NCBI GenBank assembly: GCA_003439945.1
Contig: QVRM01002192.1
Coordinates: forward strand, 2,015,001-2,079,000
From: Dermanyssus gallinae
Lineage: Eukaryota; Arthropoda; Arachnida; Mesostigmata; Dermanyssidae
Length of the DNA: 64,000 nt
Reading direction: 5' to 3'
In this document: positions 34,356 through 47,215 of the stretch, piece by piece
Layout: the number at the start of each line of letters is the position of its first letter
Position numbering within the stretch: the first letter of the stretch is position 1
Translations under genes and position numbers: made by a program
The notes under the pieces: model-generated
The model's input: the letters and a program-made list of their open reading frames with translations, nothing else
Database searches by the model: none
Told to the model about the DNA's origin: nothing

Positions 34356-34750
34356 GAATTCCGAGATAACCGTTTAGTAAACCGTTAGTGGACAGTCTAA
34401 CGAGCGTTATTGGTCGGAGTTGTTCGGCCGTGTAGACTAGTTTATTACTTTTTGGGAACAACAGCTTCTCGGCAACAATAGTGGTAGTGGATTACGTATT
34501 GCTAATGGCGACCGCAGTAGCAGCGCCGCGATGCTTGCAGTCTTTCTACTGCTTCAGCAATAAGTGCCCGCTCCAATATTATCTGATTTTTGTTAGTCTT
34601 TCTTCTGAACTGAAAAAAATTGTGTGCGATGGCTCATAGCTCTCCGGTCACTAAAACAACTGAAATCGACCAGTGTGTCTATGCATAATGAATTGAGATT
34701 GCAAGCTAGGATTCCTGCGGCCCAACCCAACAAAGACCGATAGCACAAAT
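31961..34750. other. unassigned stretch with TA tracts
   Basis: TA tracts 32305-32337, 34216-34249 and 34293-34352. No gene recognized. Confidence 0.6.
34216..34352. repeat. paired (TA)n tracts
   Basis: Two TA tracts separated by about 45 bp of ordinary sequence (GCGGTTTATTGACGG region). Confidence 0.9.
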
Positions 34751-34832
34751 TCGGCATTTGTGAGAGTGGTCAGAAGAGTTAGAGCCGCAGTCGCTGCCGT
34801 GCAACCTCGGTTTCGTTTTCTAAGCAAAGAAC
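34751..34832 (+). repeat. 82-bp dispersed repeat, copy 1
   Basis: Direct match to 36321-36402; by eye about 69 of 82 bases agree, including GCAGTCGCTGC and GTGCAACC. No coding sense is evident. Confidence 0.8.
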
Positions 34833-35699
34833 AAAATAAGAGTTTTCGCAACGCACAGCAAAACTTCTGATAAACAAAGGTTCCGCTTCCAGCGAGAGTT
34901 CTGAGGATCTGATATTCCATCATATCACCTGTTTCACACGGACATATATATATATATATATAACGATGCGTATAAACGAGGAACGCTAAGGAGGAGCATC
35001 TCACAAAGTGCTCGAAGAAGAACGTTCAATCTCTCATCACGATGGTTAGTGAAGTTCGCGACGCTGCTCTCGTCACGCGACGATGTGGCTATCGGCGTCG
35101 CGGGTGAATCGCGAGTGAACGAATGTGTTGATGCCAAGCGAGATGCCTGTTCTGGAGCTCGCAACAGCGATAGCCGCAGTAGCAGCAGCTGCAGTGTTGG
35201 CCTCAGCTTGCTACATGTAAGTTGCGTACAGACCAAAGAATATAATAGGTAAATAGAATAAACATAATAGACACACATTGTCAGCATACACGAGAGAAGA
35301 CACAACCAGGCCAGGCCACTGCTGCGTGGCAGCGTGTCGAATCCGTCAATGATTGTGCCCATGTTTGTCAACGCGATTCATGCCAGTCGTTTATAGCCTA
35401 GCCGTCTTCAGTGCGGCTTGAAGGCGCTTCAGCCGTTAAAGTTGCCGTAGGTGGTATGGTGATGTTGATGTTCGTTGCCATGCAAATACGTCCCCAGTGT
35501 TGCAATAGGGCTCTTCTACACAAAGCCAGGAGCCGCACTGTGTATCTCATATCAGTCTGTCCACCGGCTGCTGAAACAATCCGACTAAGGCTGAAGATGT
35601 ACTGTACCTTACGAATGTCTTATTTTGGAGTGGGAAGCTAAAGTCGAACAGGCCAGACGGGAGGTCGGTGGTTTAAACGTTTTCAATGCCTTGTATGTG
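34833..35699. other. unassigned stretch
   Basis: A GC-rich part at 35040-35220 and long frames on both strands without known motifs. A short TA tract at 34944-34962. Confidence 0.5.
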
Positions 35700-35862
35700 A
35701 CAGTCGCCACGTATATACCAGATACATAGTGCATATTTATCACTACCTGGTATGTTCAAAAGCAGCCTTTTACGAGGAGTACGAGTTGTGCACCTGTCGG
35801 TTCTGCCTGCAGAGGTGTGCCAAGTACCACGCAGTGGAATGCACAGTGCTGGATTAACAATC
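35700..35862 (+). pseudogene. LINE ORF2 C-terminal zinc motif, second copy
   Basis: An in-frame stretch from about 35702 to a TAA at 35856-35858 reads RHVYTRYIVHIYHYLVC and ELCTCRFCLQRCAKYHAVEC. It matches the fragment at 26384-26803 (VVRYAVHGFHHVLC ... CICNRCGRACGRYHAGEC) in spacing and all Cys/His positions. The conserved tail of a LINE ORF2 with nothing upstream recognizable. AATAAA follows at about 35954. Confidence 0.7.
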
Positions 35863-36280
35863 GTTGCACTACTTCTTTCGACAAAGGCGTGAAGAAGATA
35901 GAGCTTTATGAACTAACATTCTTGAACTGTAAATGATACTTAATTTGAGTGAAATAAACATATCTACCTTTCATAAAAAAATATAGCTCTTCCATCCATA
36001 GATGCTGCTGCATGGGAGACTTATGGAATCGCTATGATAAGGACCAAAATATAGTTTTAATATTCGAGCGGTTGTTGTGGACACCTCTAATGAGAAAAAA
36101 AAACATGACAAAACACATATATACATATATATAGATGTGTCTGTGTGTAAACTGCAACAACGAATGTTCGGTGAAGTATGCATGCTAACTCTAGCGATAC
36201 GTTAACACACTTTTAATAACCTGCTAACTTCATTCGTATTGTCTGCTCGCCGCCGCTTGCGATCGAATACTAAATAGCCC

Positions 36281-36320
<40 letters not shown>
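35863..36320. other. unassigned stretch ending in a TA tract
   Basis: No feature except the TA tract 36284-36320, which ends exactly where the 82-bp repeat begins. Confidence 0.6.
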
Positions 36321-36323
<3 letters not shown>

Positions 36324-36402
36324 GCATTCGTGAGAGTGCTCAGAAAAGTTAGAAACGCAGTCGCTGCTGTGCAACCACGGTTTCTTTTCGTAAGCGGAGA
36401 AC
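36321..36402 (+). repeat. 82-bp dispersed repeat, copy 2
   Basis: See copy 1 at 34751-34832, same orientation, 1570 bp apart. Confidence 0.8.
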
Positions 36403-38901
36403 TCCTATTCTCCTATTATCGTTTCTTAGTTGTTCCCGGGTGATGCACGTGTACATACACTAATCCGTACGTGTAATTTTATTTTAATTTATTCATATAC
36501 TATATGGAGCACATATCTCCTTGAATGCATCCGGACCCTTGCGTTAGATATTCTGCGCGTGCGCAAATCTATATATAATATACTTATTTTGACAATAGCT
36601 TACCACCGAACATAACGGTACGGGAAAGCGAATTGCCTCGTCTGTCTCGCAGCAGAAGCAGCATAAACTCCCGACAGCAGCACACCCAATAACTGTATAT
36701 ATATAACTTTTCAGTACGCCATCCAATATTTGCTTTCATGAACCATTGCGTCATATAAAACGGTAATCCGCTAAAACCGCTACCACATGATGACCTGAGC
36801 AACGCAGCAATCCTTTTCTTCTGCTTTTGTCTGTCTCCTCCTGCTCCGGTTTATTCTGTTTCGGCCGTTTCATCGCTTCGCGCCAGCCAGCCAGATTGGC
36901 GAACAGCGCAGCCAAATCGTTTCAATCAGCCTCTTTAGCACCAGCAGAAACAATCTTCTCGCGAACTTTTTTGTCGCGGTCCCCAAAGAGACACGAGACA
37001 GAGCGAAAACAGAATGAAACGACATGAAGATAGAGAGAAGGAGAAAATACATTGACGGGCGACGCTAAGCAGAGTTACGTCAATAGGTCTCCGACGCCTT
37101 AGCTGTCAGGTGTTGGCGTTCAAATAATTAGAATAATGACAAAGAGAATGTATCTAAACAGCGGTTTCTGACTACAGATTTCACTAACGCTCACCATTCA
37201 TCTGGAACACGTTACCAAACAATTTGAGGACCGAGGCGTCGTCACTTCATTCAAAGCGAAGCTTGCTGCACTTTTCTTCGAGAACGTACAAAGATCGCGC
37301 AAAGTTTCTTAACGTAACGTGTGGAATAATTATATAATTCTTACTTCGATATTGACAGGTTGCTAATTTACGTACCGACAACGCTTGCGCAAATATTTCC
37401 TCTGTTCAACTGCTCAATGCACCATCATCATTGTATTGAGACAAGGGTCATCAGGGATTGGCATTCTCATCGCCTACGCCCTCGTTATTGTTATCTGGTT
37501 GTTGAGACACCGTCACCGTGGCAAAGTAGTGGGGAGCCGCTGTGAGTTACGATGACGAGCAAGTACGTATCGTTTGCACAACCAACACGACAAGATATAC
37601 AGCGTTGACACGTACAGTATATGCGAATGGCAATCCAACAGCCTCGATTATCGAAAGAAAAGCGTCCCGCTCCGTGACACGCTGATGATCATCGTGTAAC
37701 AACAACGCCGCCGTCATAACCGCCGGCAATGATTGATCTACGCAGAGAGCAGCAATAATAAGAAAACATCTAACGGGACGGAGTGGAAAAGATGATCAAT
37801 AACTTTGGCTCTAGGCAGGTATCGCGGGTTCGATCCCGATGTTACATGTATCCTCCGGAGCGCTTTCAACTGAAATAATGGTACTAGATAAATCAAATTA
37901 CAATCCACAGCTACAATAGCAACACGACTGATAGGACTCGTGTCCATACAATACTCGTGTGCAAAACGCTAATTCACTATCCGGTCAAGTGTGCACGCTC
38001 CTTCCCTAACTTGGTCGCATTTTAATCTATCGTTTACAGTTCTCTTTGCTGTACAATTCGGCTAGCAGCTATTTTATATCACACATATACATTTACTTGC
38101 TGTGCGGATCTGTTGGCAGGTCCGAAACATTTGTTGCAGTATCTACTACTCGAACTCTACTACCTTGCAATACCTAACTGAACCGTTCGTACGTTTAGCC
38201 AGACTATGTAGCATTATCATCCTAAGCTAAGATAGGCATTTTATAGTGAATCAACATAGAAGCAGGAGATGTACTCAATGATCTAACATGCGAACGGAAC
38301 AAAACGTGCTGGATTTGTTTAGCTTTCCGACATTTTGTCGCTGTCGTTTGGCGGTGATCTTGTAATATTTGTTGACATTGTTTGTAAGTAAAACCATTGT
38401 TAATATTGTTGATGGTGTTTAGCGAAGATGTTGTAGGTATTGTTTTGACGATGATATTGTTTTTTCATAGTGATGCTCCTGCTGTCGTTGTTGCTGGTGG
38501 TTATGGTTATGAAGCAACAGCGACAACATTCGAATGCGATCAAACTAACCCAGCTCGAACAGGGAATTGAGAAATGGGGAGAACGCCGAACAAAACACGC
38601 ATTCCCGCCATAGTGACGCCACCGTAATGTGAGAGAACACATGAACGCTCTGCGACGTTGTCGAAAATCATTGGACAGCGATGAAGTCTAGAGTGGCAAT
38701 CGGTGCCGCCCTTGCCAGGTGGTGGGCGGACGCACGTATGGCGTCCATTCCCCCCAGCTCATGGAACCCCACCGTTATTTAGCTAGCTTTTGTTGTTCAA
38801 CAACAACGGCAGTCACTATGCTGACAACCACTCGATGCAGTTTTGTAATCATGTCTTATTGTGTTGCGTTCAATTTGCATACATCAAGAGACCATGTACA
38901 A
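36403..38901. other. unassigned stretch
   Basis: No gene or RNA recognized. A tRNA B-box-like GGGTTCGATCCC occurs near 37826 without a usable A box. Confidence 0.6.
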
Positions 38902-39065
38902 CAACGTACTTATAAAAAAAACATACGAAATCGTCTGCTGGTTAATGACCAAACAGCATATATCTCAATGAATATATATATATATATATATATATTCATT
39001 GAGATATATGCTGTTTGGTCATTAACCAGCAGACGATTTCGTATGTTTTTTTTATAAGTACGTTG
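38902..39065. repeat. perfect 164-bp palindrome with TA centre
   Basis: Arms of 82 bp: CAACGTACTTATAAAAAAAA at the left end is matched exactly at the right, through ACGAAATCGTCTGCTGG and TTAATGACCAAACAGC to a TA centre at about 38971-38996. I see no mismatch, and even the 8-base A run is equal. Identity stops at both ends (A before, C after). Both strands give the same frame. A TA tract follows at 39069. Confidence 0.93.

Positions 39066-39068
<3 letters not shown>

Positions 39069-39122
<54 letters not shown>
39069..39122. repeat. (TA)n microsatellite
   Basis: 54 bp of TA three bases after the palindrome. Confidence 0.95.
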
Positions 39123-39125
<3 letters not shown>

Positions 39126-39965
39126 GACTCTATTAAGTGCTTCCAAGCCAGCCAATCCACAGGAAAAAAAAATTTAATTTCTAGTAACGTCATACTTACT
39201 GACTGTGTTTGCATCTGATATTAAGTAGTGATAATATAAAGTTTAATATTACCACACGCGCAGTACAATATTTGTAACAAAAAACAATCATACAACTATA
39301 TAAATATCGGGCGGAGGGAAGTGGGGCACTGCTCATTAATAAATTTATACCTATTCAAGTATATGTATATATTAATAAACCTCTGTTAAGGGGTATGTTT
39401 TTGTCAGCTTTATGCACCGGTAGCCTGTGCAGAGTGGAACCCTCAAACCTACTAAAAAACTGGTAATTTCTCGACAACATACATGCTGAAAACATAAATG
39501 GTATAATTTCGCTGTAGATAGGGAGCTGCTAGTCCGGCTTCCATTTTCCAAATTTCCGGAGGAGCTCGATCCGTTTTCGTCTTTCTTTCTCTACACTCGT
39601 CTTTGCTTTCGTAACGCTTCCTAGAAAGCCAGGCTGGCGTCTTCTGTCAAGTGGAGCATTTTTTAAATTAGTTCTCTCTTCGTTGAGCTATATATACTTA
39701 ATCGTGATTGTCAAGGTTTGTTTTGTGTTGTCTGCACGAAAAACGTGTCTAATGTAGTCCTGGCTATGCCTACATGTATGTCCATCTGAATCCTGCTGAC
39801 TTGCATTAAAGGCGCCTGGATTCGGCCATGGCCGGCGAGAGCCTGGGTCAGACAGTACGTGGATTATGCGTGCCCATATTGGCACCACTCTACCAGGTCC
39901 GAGAGTCACTGTTCTCGTAAACGACGGTAGTGTTTCTCGTGAATAAACTGGTAAATGGTTTAAAA

Positions 39966-40014
<49 letters not shown>

Positions 40015-41361
40015 TGCTACAGACATACTAAAACAATACGAAGCTCTGTTTATCACAGCAGGATAAAGGACACGCGATTCAGTCACCGCACCCTAATCAC
40101 TGCATCGACCCCGACACGACACACGTCATGTAATAATAGAACATATGTCAGGCGGATAAATGTCCTATATATGCAACAACTCGGCAGAATAATTAATTGC
40201 GCTGTAGGAATGGCAGGCTATTTCTTAATTGTCGTGTTTTCCATACCAAAAATTGGGTTGCAAATCGTTGCGGCGCGTAAAGTAGAAGTAAACAGTCTAA
40301 CAAATTGAACCTAGACAAATGACAGAGTGTCGAGTTTATCGGCGTCCATTTGTTCTGGCTTCGGTCAGTGAAATGCGATCACCAGCACACCACTTAGCAA
40401 CTAATGAGACAAGCACTTTCCAGGACTGTGTAGTTAAGCATGATCATCTCCTACAGAAGGTGTGGCGCTCTTGTAAACTTGTTCTATCCCGGTTCGTTCG
40501 ACGTGCGCCTTCGCATAACTGTCTGGCCATCAGACGATGACTACCAACGAGTTGAGTCATTGCTATCAACCGAAGCATTGAACGATTCTCGACGCGTGGA
40601 ATAGGCTGCATCAACAAACCTATAATCATTATAATGGTACCAGCCGCAAAGACAACAACGGCGACGACGGCGACGACAAGAAGAACAACCACAACAATGC
40701 GCTTTCATACGGTGGATCCAATCGCCCGCTGAAAACGTTGTAATGGCGACGCGTGTAGAACAACGGGTTTTACACGCACACATTTTGATCGGATACCGGA
40801 TAAATGAGCAGAGCAAAGAACAACCCAAGAGCTTACAGCAAAAACGTACACCGAACACAGCGTCTTGACGATACAAGAACGGAGAAGCAGAAGAAAAACA
40901 AAAGGGAAGGAGGGCGAGAGAAAAGACGAGGACAATAAAGACAAAAAATAAGTAGAGAAACTAAGATTCAAAAGAGCACAACGAAAGGCTGACAAGCACG
41001 TCTTGTCTAGTATGTCTGTGGTGGAGCTTGGCTGGGCACGTGCGACGACCGATATAGCCCATATTGGTAGAGAAGTATTCATGCGGCGCTCAAGGATGCC
41101 AGTACATGCGCCGCTTGAGAGGATGGACCTAATCGTGCACTTGCTTCCTCGCTCCCTCATACCGTCCGGCCACCACTGACAACGCATACCGAACCATCTT
41201 CAAGGCACGTACCGAAAGTCCGCTTAAGTCGTAAGTGGTGCGTATCTGTCTATATTTGCCTAAGTTGATTGATGCATAGGTGTGAAGCCGTTGGATTATA
41301 TCGCATCGAGCATTTTGTGAAAAAAAAAACGTGTACATGAAAAATCACGTCCCAGAACCTT

Positions 41362-41364
<3 letters not shown>
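39123..41364. other. unassigned stretch
   Basis: Poly-A then TA at 39962-40010. A minus frame at 41129-41338 is open with mixed composition but unknown content. Nothing else. Confidence 0.6.

Positions 41365-41411
<47 letters not shown>
41365..41411. repeat. (TA)n microsatellite
   Basis: 47 bp of TA. Confidence 0.95.
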
Positions 41412-41414
<3 letters not shown>

Positions 41415-41982
41415 CTGGAGAGCATCATATCGTCTAGTTCGGAGCGATGCGGACAAGACGGGCCACTAGAGTTGAGACCGCTGCCGGTGCCCTTCCAATG
41501 GGGTGGTGTCGCTACGCCTCGGTCAGCTCTGATCGACTCTGAGCGCTGATCGTGTCTTCTTTCCGCGCTGCTCTCTGCTTCATTCGTAAGCCGCTTTGAA
41601 CTGAGCAGAATGTCGTATCGACATCTATCGCCTGTGACTTGACTGCTGCTACTTCGTATAGAGCTACCACTACTACTATTACTACTACTACTGCTAGTAG
41701 TGAACGAACTCATACCCAACCAAGCTTCTTGGAGCCAAGAAGGTCAAGGTTTCTCGCCCTTGGCTGCTGTTTTCCTCGTCAGACCAAATGTATTGTGCCT
41801 CGACAGAACACGAAAAACCTTTTGACCATTACAGTGAGACAGCACTGCATAAATAATCATCATATTAGTGATCTTCTTTTTCTTCTTCACCACTCATCAT
41901 TATAGTATTTGTGTTCCTGTGGCAAAATGGTGCCCGCTCTCTTAGCCACCTGTCAGCGTGCTCGACATATATAGGCGCTTAC

Positions 41983-42031
<49 letters not shown>

Positions 42032-43769
42032 AAGAACGTGAAACTACCACCATTACTAGCAAATATTTTTGTCAATTGCGGTCTCAGAAAGAACTGTAAA
42101 TACAGCGAAATCATGTAGCTGTATTTTGCACCTGAGAAGCGTGTACGAAATCAGATGGAGTAAGGCGACCACATCATATTCTGACATTAGTGCCATTACT
42201 GTAATAGGCTGTTGAGTAAGCACACTCCGTGTGAGAGTTATGTTGAAAGCGAGAAGAAAACAATGTGCTTAATAAAAATACTAGCAAGATCACCAACATC
42301 AACTACAATAGGAGCAGGGCCAACCACAGGACGAGAGTTGATGTAACGACCATGACCAGGATCGAATCGCTTCAGAAGGAAACTGCATAATCAGTAGAAA
42401 ACAGTCATATTAAATAAAAGCTGTTTTGGATAGAATTAGCTCTTGCTTTTTAGTTGCTTTGATCCGCTTTCATCATTCCGATTTGCCGGTTATTTGCTGT
42501 AAGCTGCATCTATCAGCAGCCTTTGCTTTATGTCGTTGCTCTTTACTTCCGTGCTTCACCAGCTACTGCTAGAACAGACGACGCACGTGGCACTACAGTA
42601 TTTAGCTAGGTGTTAGTATTAGTAAAAAGGGCAATGGCCGACACAATCTCGTGCTCTGTCTATACAGGCGGACAAGTAAGCGGCCATTCAGCCACAAGAA
42701 CGGATGCTGGGGAAGCCCTAGATATCTCCTCTATGTCCGGCCCTTGATACATTAAAATATGCCTCACGGCGATTCCAAGCCCGTATAGGACGGATAATAG
42801 TCTCGACAGAATGCGAGCGAGAGGGGGAGAGAGAGAGAGGTTGCTATTGTTTGGCACTCGTGTTATCCACCATCCCTATAGGCTTTTCTCATTACAACTT
42901 GATGAATTTCGATGCTTACGCTTTAAAGGTCACGGGCTCACCAACGAGATCAATACGCGCACGAGGAAGCGCGCCAGGACCATCCGCATACCGCACTGCC
43001 CTAACGTAGCGCGTTTACCTCGTCGAGCTCGCACGAAGCCAGGCCTATTAGAGCGGTGCAGACCACGCTACAGATGCGTATACAGCCACTCTGCTACCCT
43101 AAATAGTTGATAAGCGGGCCCGGACGGCCACCTAGGTAGTTGGCAAGCGGCCGTGGCCAACCATGCAAGCAGTTTGCCGCTGCATTAGATGATCCGCCGG
43201 CGACGATGGCCATTTAACACTGGATACGAGACAATCCTTAACTACTCGCTGGCGTTGTACGTCCGTTGTATGAGGCGCCTTCTGTGCGAGGTATATCGTG
43301 CAATAAGGGAGAACGAAAGAGCGCCCCATTGAATTGTGGAGCCAAGAAATGCGAGAGCGCCCCAGTTATCAGCGGTGGCCTAGGCGAGGGTTTACGGGTC
43401 CACGGGTGGATCAAGTCTCACCTATGTCTGGCTGTCGGCCGCTCAATTTGCTGTATAATGGCCCGCCAGAATTTATTCCGTGCACTGCATAGGCCGACAG
43501 TGATAGCATCTACGTTAACGCAATGTAGGCGCTCTGGTGTGCACGTAAACTAGCTCAGTGCTTAGCGCTGCGCGACAAACAATGCGGCAAGCAATGATTT
43601 AGTCGAACCACTCCAGTGGATACGAACAAATGGCTATAAACAACACTTATAGCTGAATATTCTGTACATAGAACGCCCTTCCTTTTGAAAGGGCGTTGTA
43701 TATCTTGACCAATTTTGTTACACTATCATAAACGTGACAATATAGAATTACCTAATAGCTAACAATCGT
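41412..43769. other. unassigned stretch with a Ser-rich open frame
   Basis: A minus frame from an ATG at 41711-41713 runs about 100 codons to the TA tract. It starts MSSFTTSSSSSNSSSGSS and continues with mixed composition. It could be a host exon or chance. TA tract at 41986-42030. Otherwise nothing recognized; a small hairpin (AACGCCCTT / AAAGGGCGTT) lies at 43671-43697. Confidence 0.45.
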
Positions 43770-43830
43770 TTATATATATATAATATATATATATCTATAT
43801 ATAAATATATATATATATATATATAAATAT

Positions 43831-43866
<36 letters not shown>

Positions 43867-43914
43867 AATATATCTATATATCTATCTATAATTATCTCTA
43901 CTATATCTACTATA

Positions 43915-43949
<35 letters not shown>

Positions 43950-43990
43950 TATATATCTATAATATATATACTATATATATATATATATAT
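43770..43990. repeat. complex TA-rich microsatellite
   Basis: About 220 bp of TA broken by TCTA, AATA and ATCA units. Not coding. Confidence 0.95.
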
Positions 43991-44582
43991 GGCTACTAAA
44001 AGGATATGAAACGTCCGACAGATAAGGTTGTCATAACGGGAAGATATAACGCGTACAGAAAAGCAGTCAAAAAGTTGCCATCACCACATTCCATTGCATT
44101 GCATCAAACGACGACGACAACGACATGCCATTATCGCATATCTATAATTATACTTAATGATGCCGCTCTCGCCAGCAACGCGGACGACGGGCGAAGAAAG
44201 AAGGGAATAGGTGTGTGTGTGTGTGTGATGTCCAGCTAAGATGGTCAGAAGGTCAGTCAGCTAATTAGCGACAGTTATGCCTCTAATTTTCGATCAATTT
44301 TGATTTAATCGGTTTCGGATGTTGTTACCCAGTATCATTCTTGTCGGTAGAAAGACAGATATCCAGCAGCCGCCGCCGCCGACAATGGAGCAATTTTTGG
44401 ACAGCTGACTACTCAACGCCGATTTGGTTGCTCTGACTCGTTATAACGGGGCTCAACGGTTATTCTTATTACCGCACAATTGTAGCACGGATTGAGAAAA
44501 CGTCCCGAGTCCGGACCCTTCGTTACCTAAAAGAAGAACCGCGAACGAGCACCTGGGGGCCGGTCGGACAAACAAACGCATA
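43991..44582. other. unassigned stretch
   Basis: A (GT)n run at 44211-44226. No gene recognized. Confidence 0.6.
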
Positions 44583-44860
44583 TAACATAACATAACATCA
44601 CTTTTATTTCACATAAAAGGGTTGGTATCAATATACATACTTTTTTAAGACAATCGTGACTAATCACCAAATAGGCGAGCGCTATTTGGATTATCATGGG
44701 CCCATTTGGCCATACGCCAAGCAAACAGTCCGTTCACGAATTCACCGCGGGCCACGGCTTTTGAGGTGATTGATCGTTAACTCCTTAGGTTATTGGAGCG
44801 TACATCAGAAAAGTGTCCTAACAAGTCACATTTTCGTAATTGATGTAGAACAGATTGGAC
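44583..44860 (-). pseudogene. truncated 3' end of a CR1-like LINE
   Basis: Minus-strand reading LFAWRMAKWAHDNPNSARLF ends ORF2, then a short 3' UTR (CCTTTTATGTGAAATAAAAG) and an ATAAC-type pentamer tail at 44584-44598. The ORF end matches the LINE at 2 kb (MFSWRMARAMRT) and the tail has the same design. Further upstream VRSNNLRS matches LNNLRSGN of that element, out of frame. A 5'-truncated copy of a related family. Confidence 0.7.
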
Positions 44861-44999
44861 TGCATTGCACTGCATGAAAAGTGAGTCAATACTTGGAACA
44901 ACGTCATCTAACACGCATATACGTGGGTCGTTTGCCAACTAACCAGAAAAAAAACTATTGAAATCGCCTTCGAGCACAAAAGGCAACTAAATGCCAATA

Positions 45000-45985
45000 C
45001 GTGTATAAAATAATAAATCTTCTTGGAGCTCAGCACACTTAGACCAGCTATGTTCCAACTCTTAATTTCATCGGAAAATGAGAAAGTATCGAAACCTCCT
45101 ATCCCCAAGAGAGACCTTGATGTTTAAAAATCACTCGAAAAAGCTATTTCAGGAGAATAATAAGGTGGTTCGAATAGCAATTTAAACCGTAATTCGTAAA
45201 ATTATGGTTGCGTATGTGTTAGCTGAGGCATTGTCGTAGTAAAAGATTACTTGTTGCTCATCAATCGTTTTGTTTGCAGCTATTCGTGCATATGGTTCAG
45301 AAGTGTGGAATTATATGCTTCCGTAACTGTTTAATCTCGCTGGAAGTAGTCAATAAACACAATTTTCTTAGGAATCCTAAAAACAGGGATCATTAGCTTC
45401 TCGACAGATGAAACAGTCTTCGTTTTGCTCGGCACACGTTTACCAGACGATGTCTACGCCTTAATCTCGTCATAACTGATGTTTCAACTCGGGCGATTAG
45501 TTGTAGAAATAAATCTCGTCCACAGTCACGAATCGGTGCCAAAACTTTTGCCGATTACGCTTGCAAGCACTGATATTAACAAAATGCAATTTTTGTGTTT
45601 TTGGTGGATGGTTAGCAAGCGCGGCATCCATTTTGCTCACAGCGTTTTAATTTTTATTGTTTGTGCAGGATATAATGCACCTAACCTACCTAGTGGATGT
45701 CTACAATCTTTTCCCTATCCTACGCATCTTCATTTGGCGGTCTTCCATGACGATGCGATGGATGTTTTACAGCATTTCTGGCATCGTCGGCCACCTCAAC
45801 TGGACATTCAGGGCGTGCCTTGTACATGACGTTCGGTCACGTTTCAGTTCATTTATACAAAGATAAATGGTCACGGTAAATGCTCGTGTAGACTCCTTGT
45901 AAACTTTGTTCAATTCGGCTTTGTTTTACGCAGCTACCCACTTCTTGATATATAACTGCTTAATCACGGCATGGAATCCCTGTCT
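45000..45985 (-). pseudogene. mariner transposase, near full length, dead
   Basis: Read from 45985 downward: AVIKQLYIKKWVAA (N-terminal helix), CINELKRDRTS, HRIVMEDRQMKMRRIGKRL, FWHRFVTVDEIYFYN with the first catalytic Asp, KTKTVSSVEKLMIPVFRI, KKIVFIDYFQRD, and a decayed catalytic end (PPYYSPEIA near 45170). All mariner blocks are present in order but need many frame changes. The N-terminal blocks resemble the copy at position 1, which suggests the same subfamily. Confidence 0.8.
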
Positions 45986-46117
45986 ATTTGTCCTTGCCAG
46001 TTACATATTACAAATATTATAAGGCCGTCACTTCGTGGAAATCCTGGTTACTTCCGAGGACCTACGCATATAGTGCTATACGGTGATGCGTTTATGATAG
46101 AGCGACCACAAAGCCAA

Positions 46118-46153
46118 TTTTTTTTTTTTTTTTTTGTTTTTTTTTTTTTTTTT
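46118..46153. repeat. poly-T run
   Basis: T run with one G. It could be the poly-A end of a minus-strand insertion, but no partner was found. Confidence 0.9.
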
Positions 46154-46460
46154 GTTCTGGGAGGTTTCGGTAATGCATGATGCACATGCGCCACTAGCAG
46201 CCTGCGTGACTAGTGTGAGACTCGCAAACCCACTAAACCCGGATTCCTCCCCACCCCCCCAGGCTCGGTATTACTTTGGCATTACATCGAAACCGTGGGA
46301 GAGGCGTCCCTGCCGTTCTCCTTCAATCAGCTCTATCCCTGACTATCATCCCGCATGTCTACCTGCGGTTGGATAGGGGGATGCCATTTTGTAATCCGTC
46401 CTGTGAGGGTGCGTCGAGACCATGAGGGCCTGGCTGCTGGGTGGTAATTGTGATCGCAAT

Positions 46461-47215
46461 GTGTTGCTGTATGAATTCGGCAAAGATTTCAGCTGCTGTT
46501 GTCGAAACGTTTCTACAATCTTCGGTGGCGAACATGGACTGCCAAGCTCAGAGGTGGAGATTTTAACCTTGACCAGGACCCAATGTCAGATCGACCCTCT
46601 TTTCAAGAAAGTGACGCTCTGCGCCTAAAGATGTGGCAATCTAACGTTTACTACTCCGAAACTCGCGGAAGAAGTTAAAATCAACTAAGGGACTATTGTC
46701 AGGACACTAAAAACCAACTTGGAAAAACTTCACAGCTCTGTGGGTTTTTCACAAACTGAGTAACGCTTTCAAATTAGAACGCGTGTGTGCACTGTTCTCC
46801 TCAATCGCCAGTTGCCACCGACAAGGTCCATTCGAGGATCGTTTGTAATCTTGTAATGAAAAATTTGACTTTTACGAAAATGTAAATAGACAAATATTCT
46901 GCTTCGAGAGTGCGGGCAGTTCCCAGATATAACCCAAACGAAACTTCTACGCAAAGAAGGTTATGCTGCATTGTTGGTGAATGTCAGAAGCATCGTTTGT
47001 TTGAGCATCGTCCACTTAGGAAGGAACCAGACGATCAACACCGTTTACCGCTAACAACACCAATTAAGTAAACAAAATTACCTAAACGAGCCCGCATTTC
47101 CCAAAAAGGGTGTGATGTATTATTAGCCCTAAAAGTATCTGGGCTGAGAAAGTAGTGAGCTCCCACCATACAAAATGAGGCACAATACCTTTTTGTTTCT
47201 AGAAAACAAGAGTTT
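46461..47215 (+). pseudogene. mariner transposase, near full length, dead
   Basis: Plus-strand blocks in order: LLYEFGKDF, GGDFNLDQDPMSDRPS (linker), VRTLKTNLEKLHSSVGF, HRQGPFEDRL and NEKFDFYENVNRQ (first Asp eroded: usual DEKW is NEKF), NFYAKKVMLHCW, GRNQTINTVYR, NEPAFPKKGVM, and a relic of the PPYSPD box. It needs several frame changes. It differs from the neighbour at 45 kb in the linker and catalytic blocks, so it is another subfamily. Confidence 0.78.

Noticed and set aside
37795..37870. tRNA gene
   Set aside because: A B-box-like GGGTTCGATCCC is present, but the only A-box candidate is too close and no acceptor stem forms.
43671..43697. Terminator-like hairpin
   Set aside because: A short stem in a eukaryotic intergenic region without a neighbouring gene; no function can be argued.
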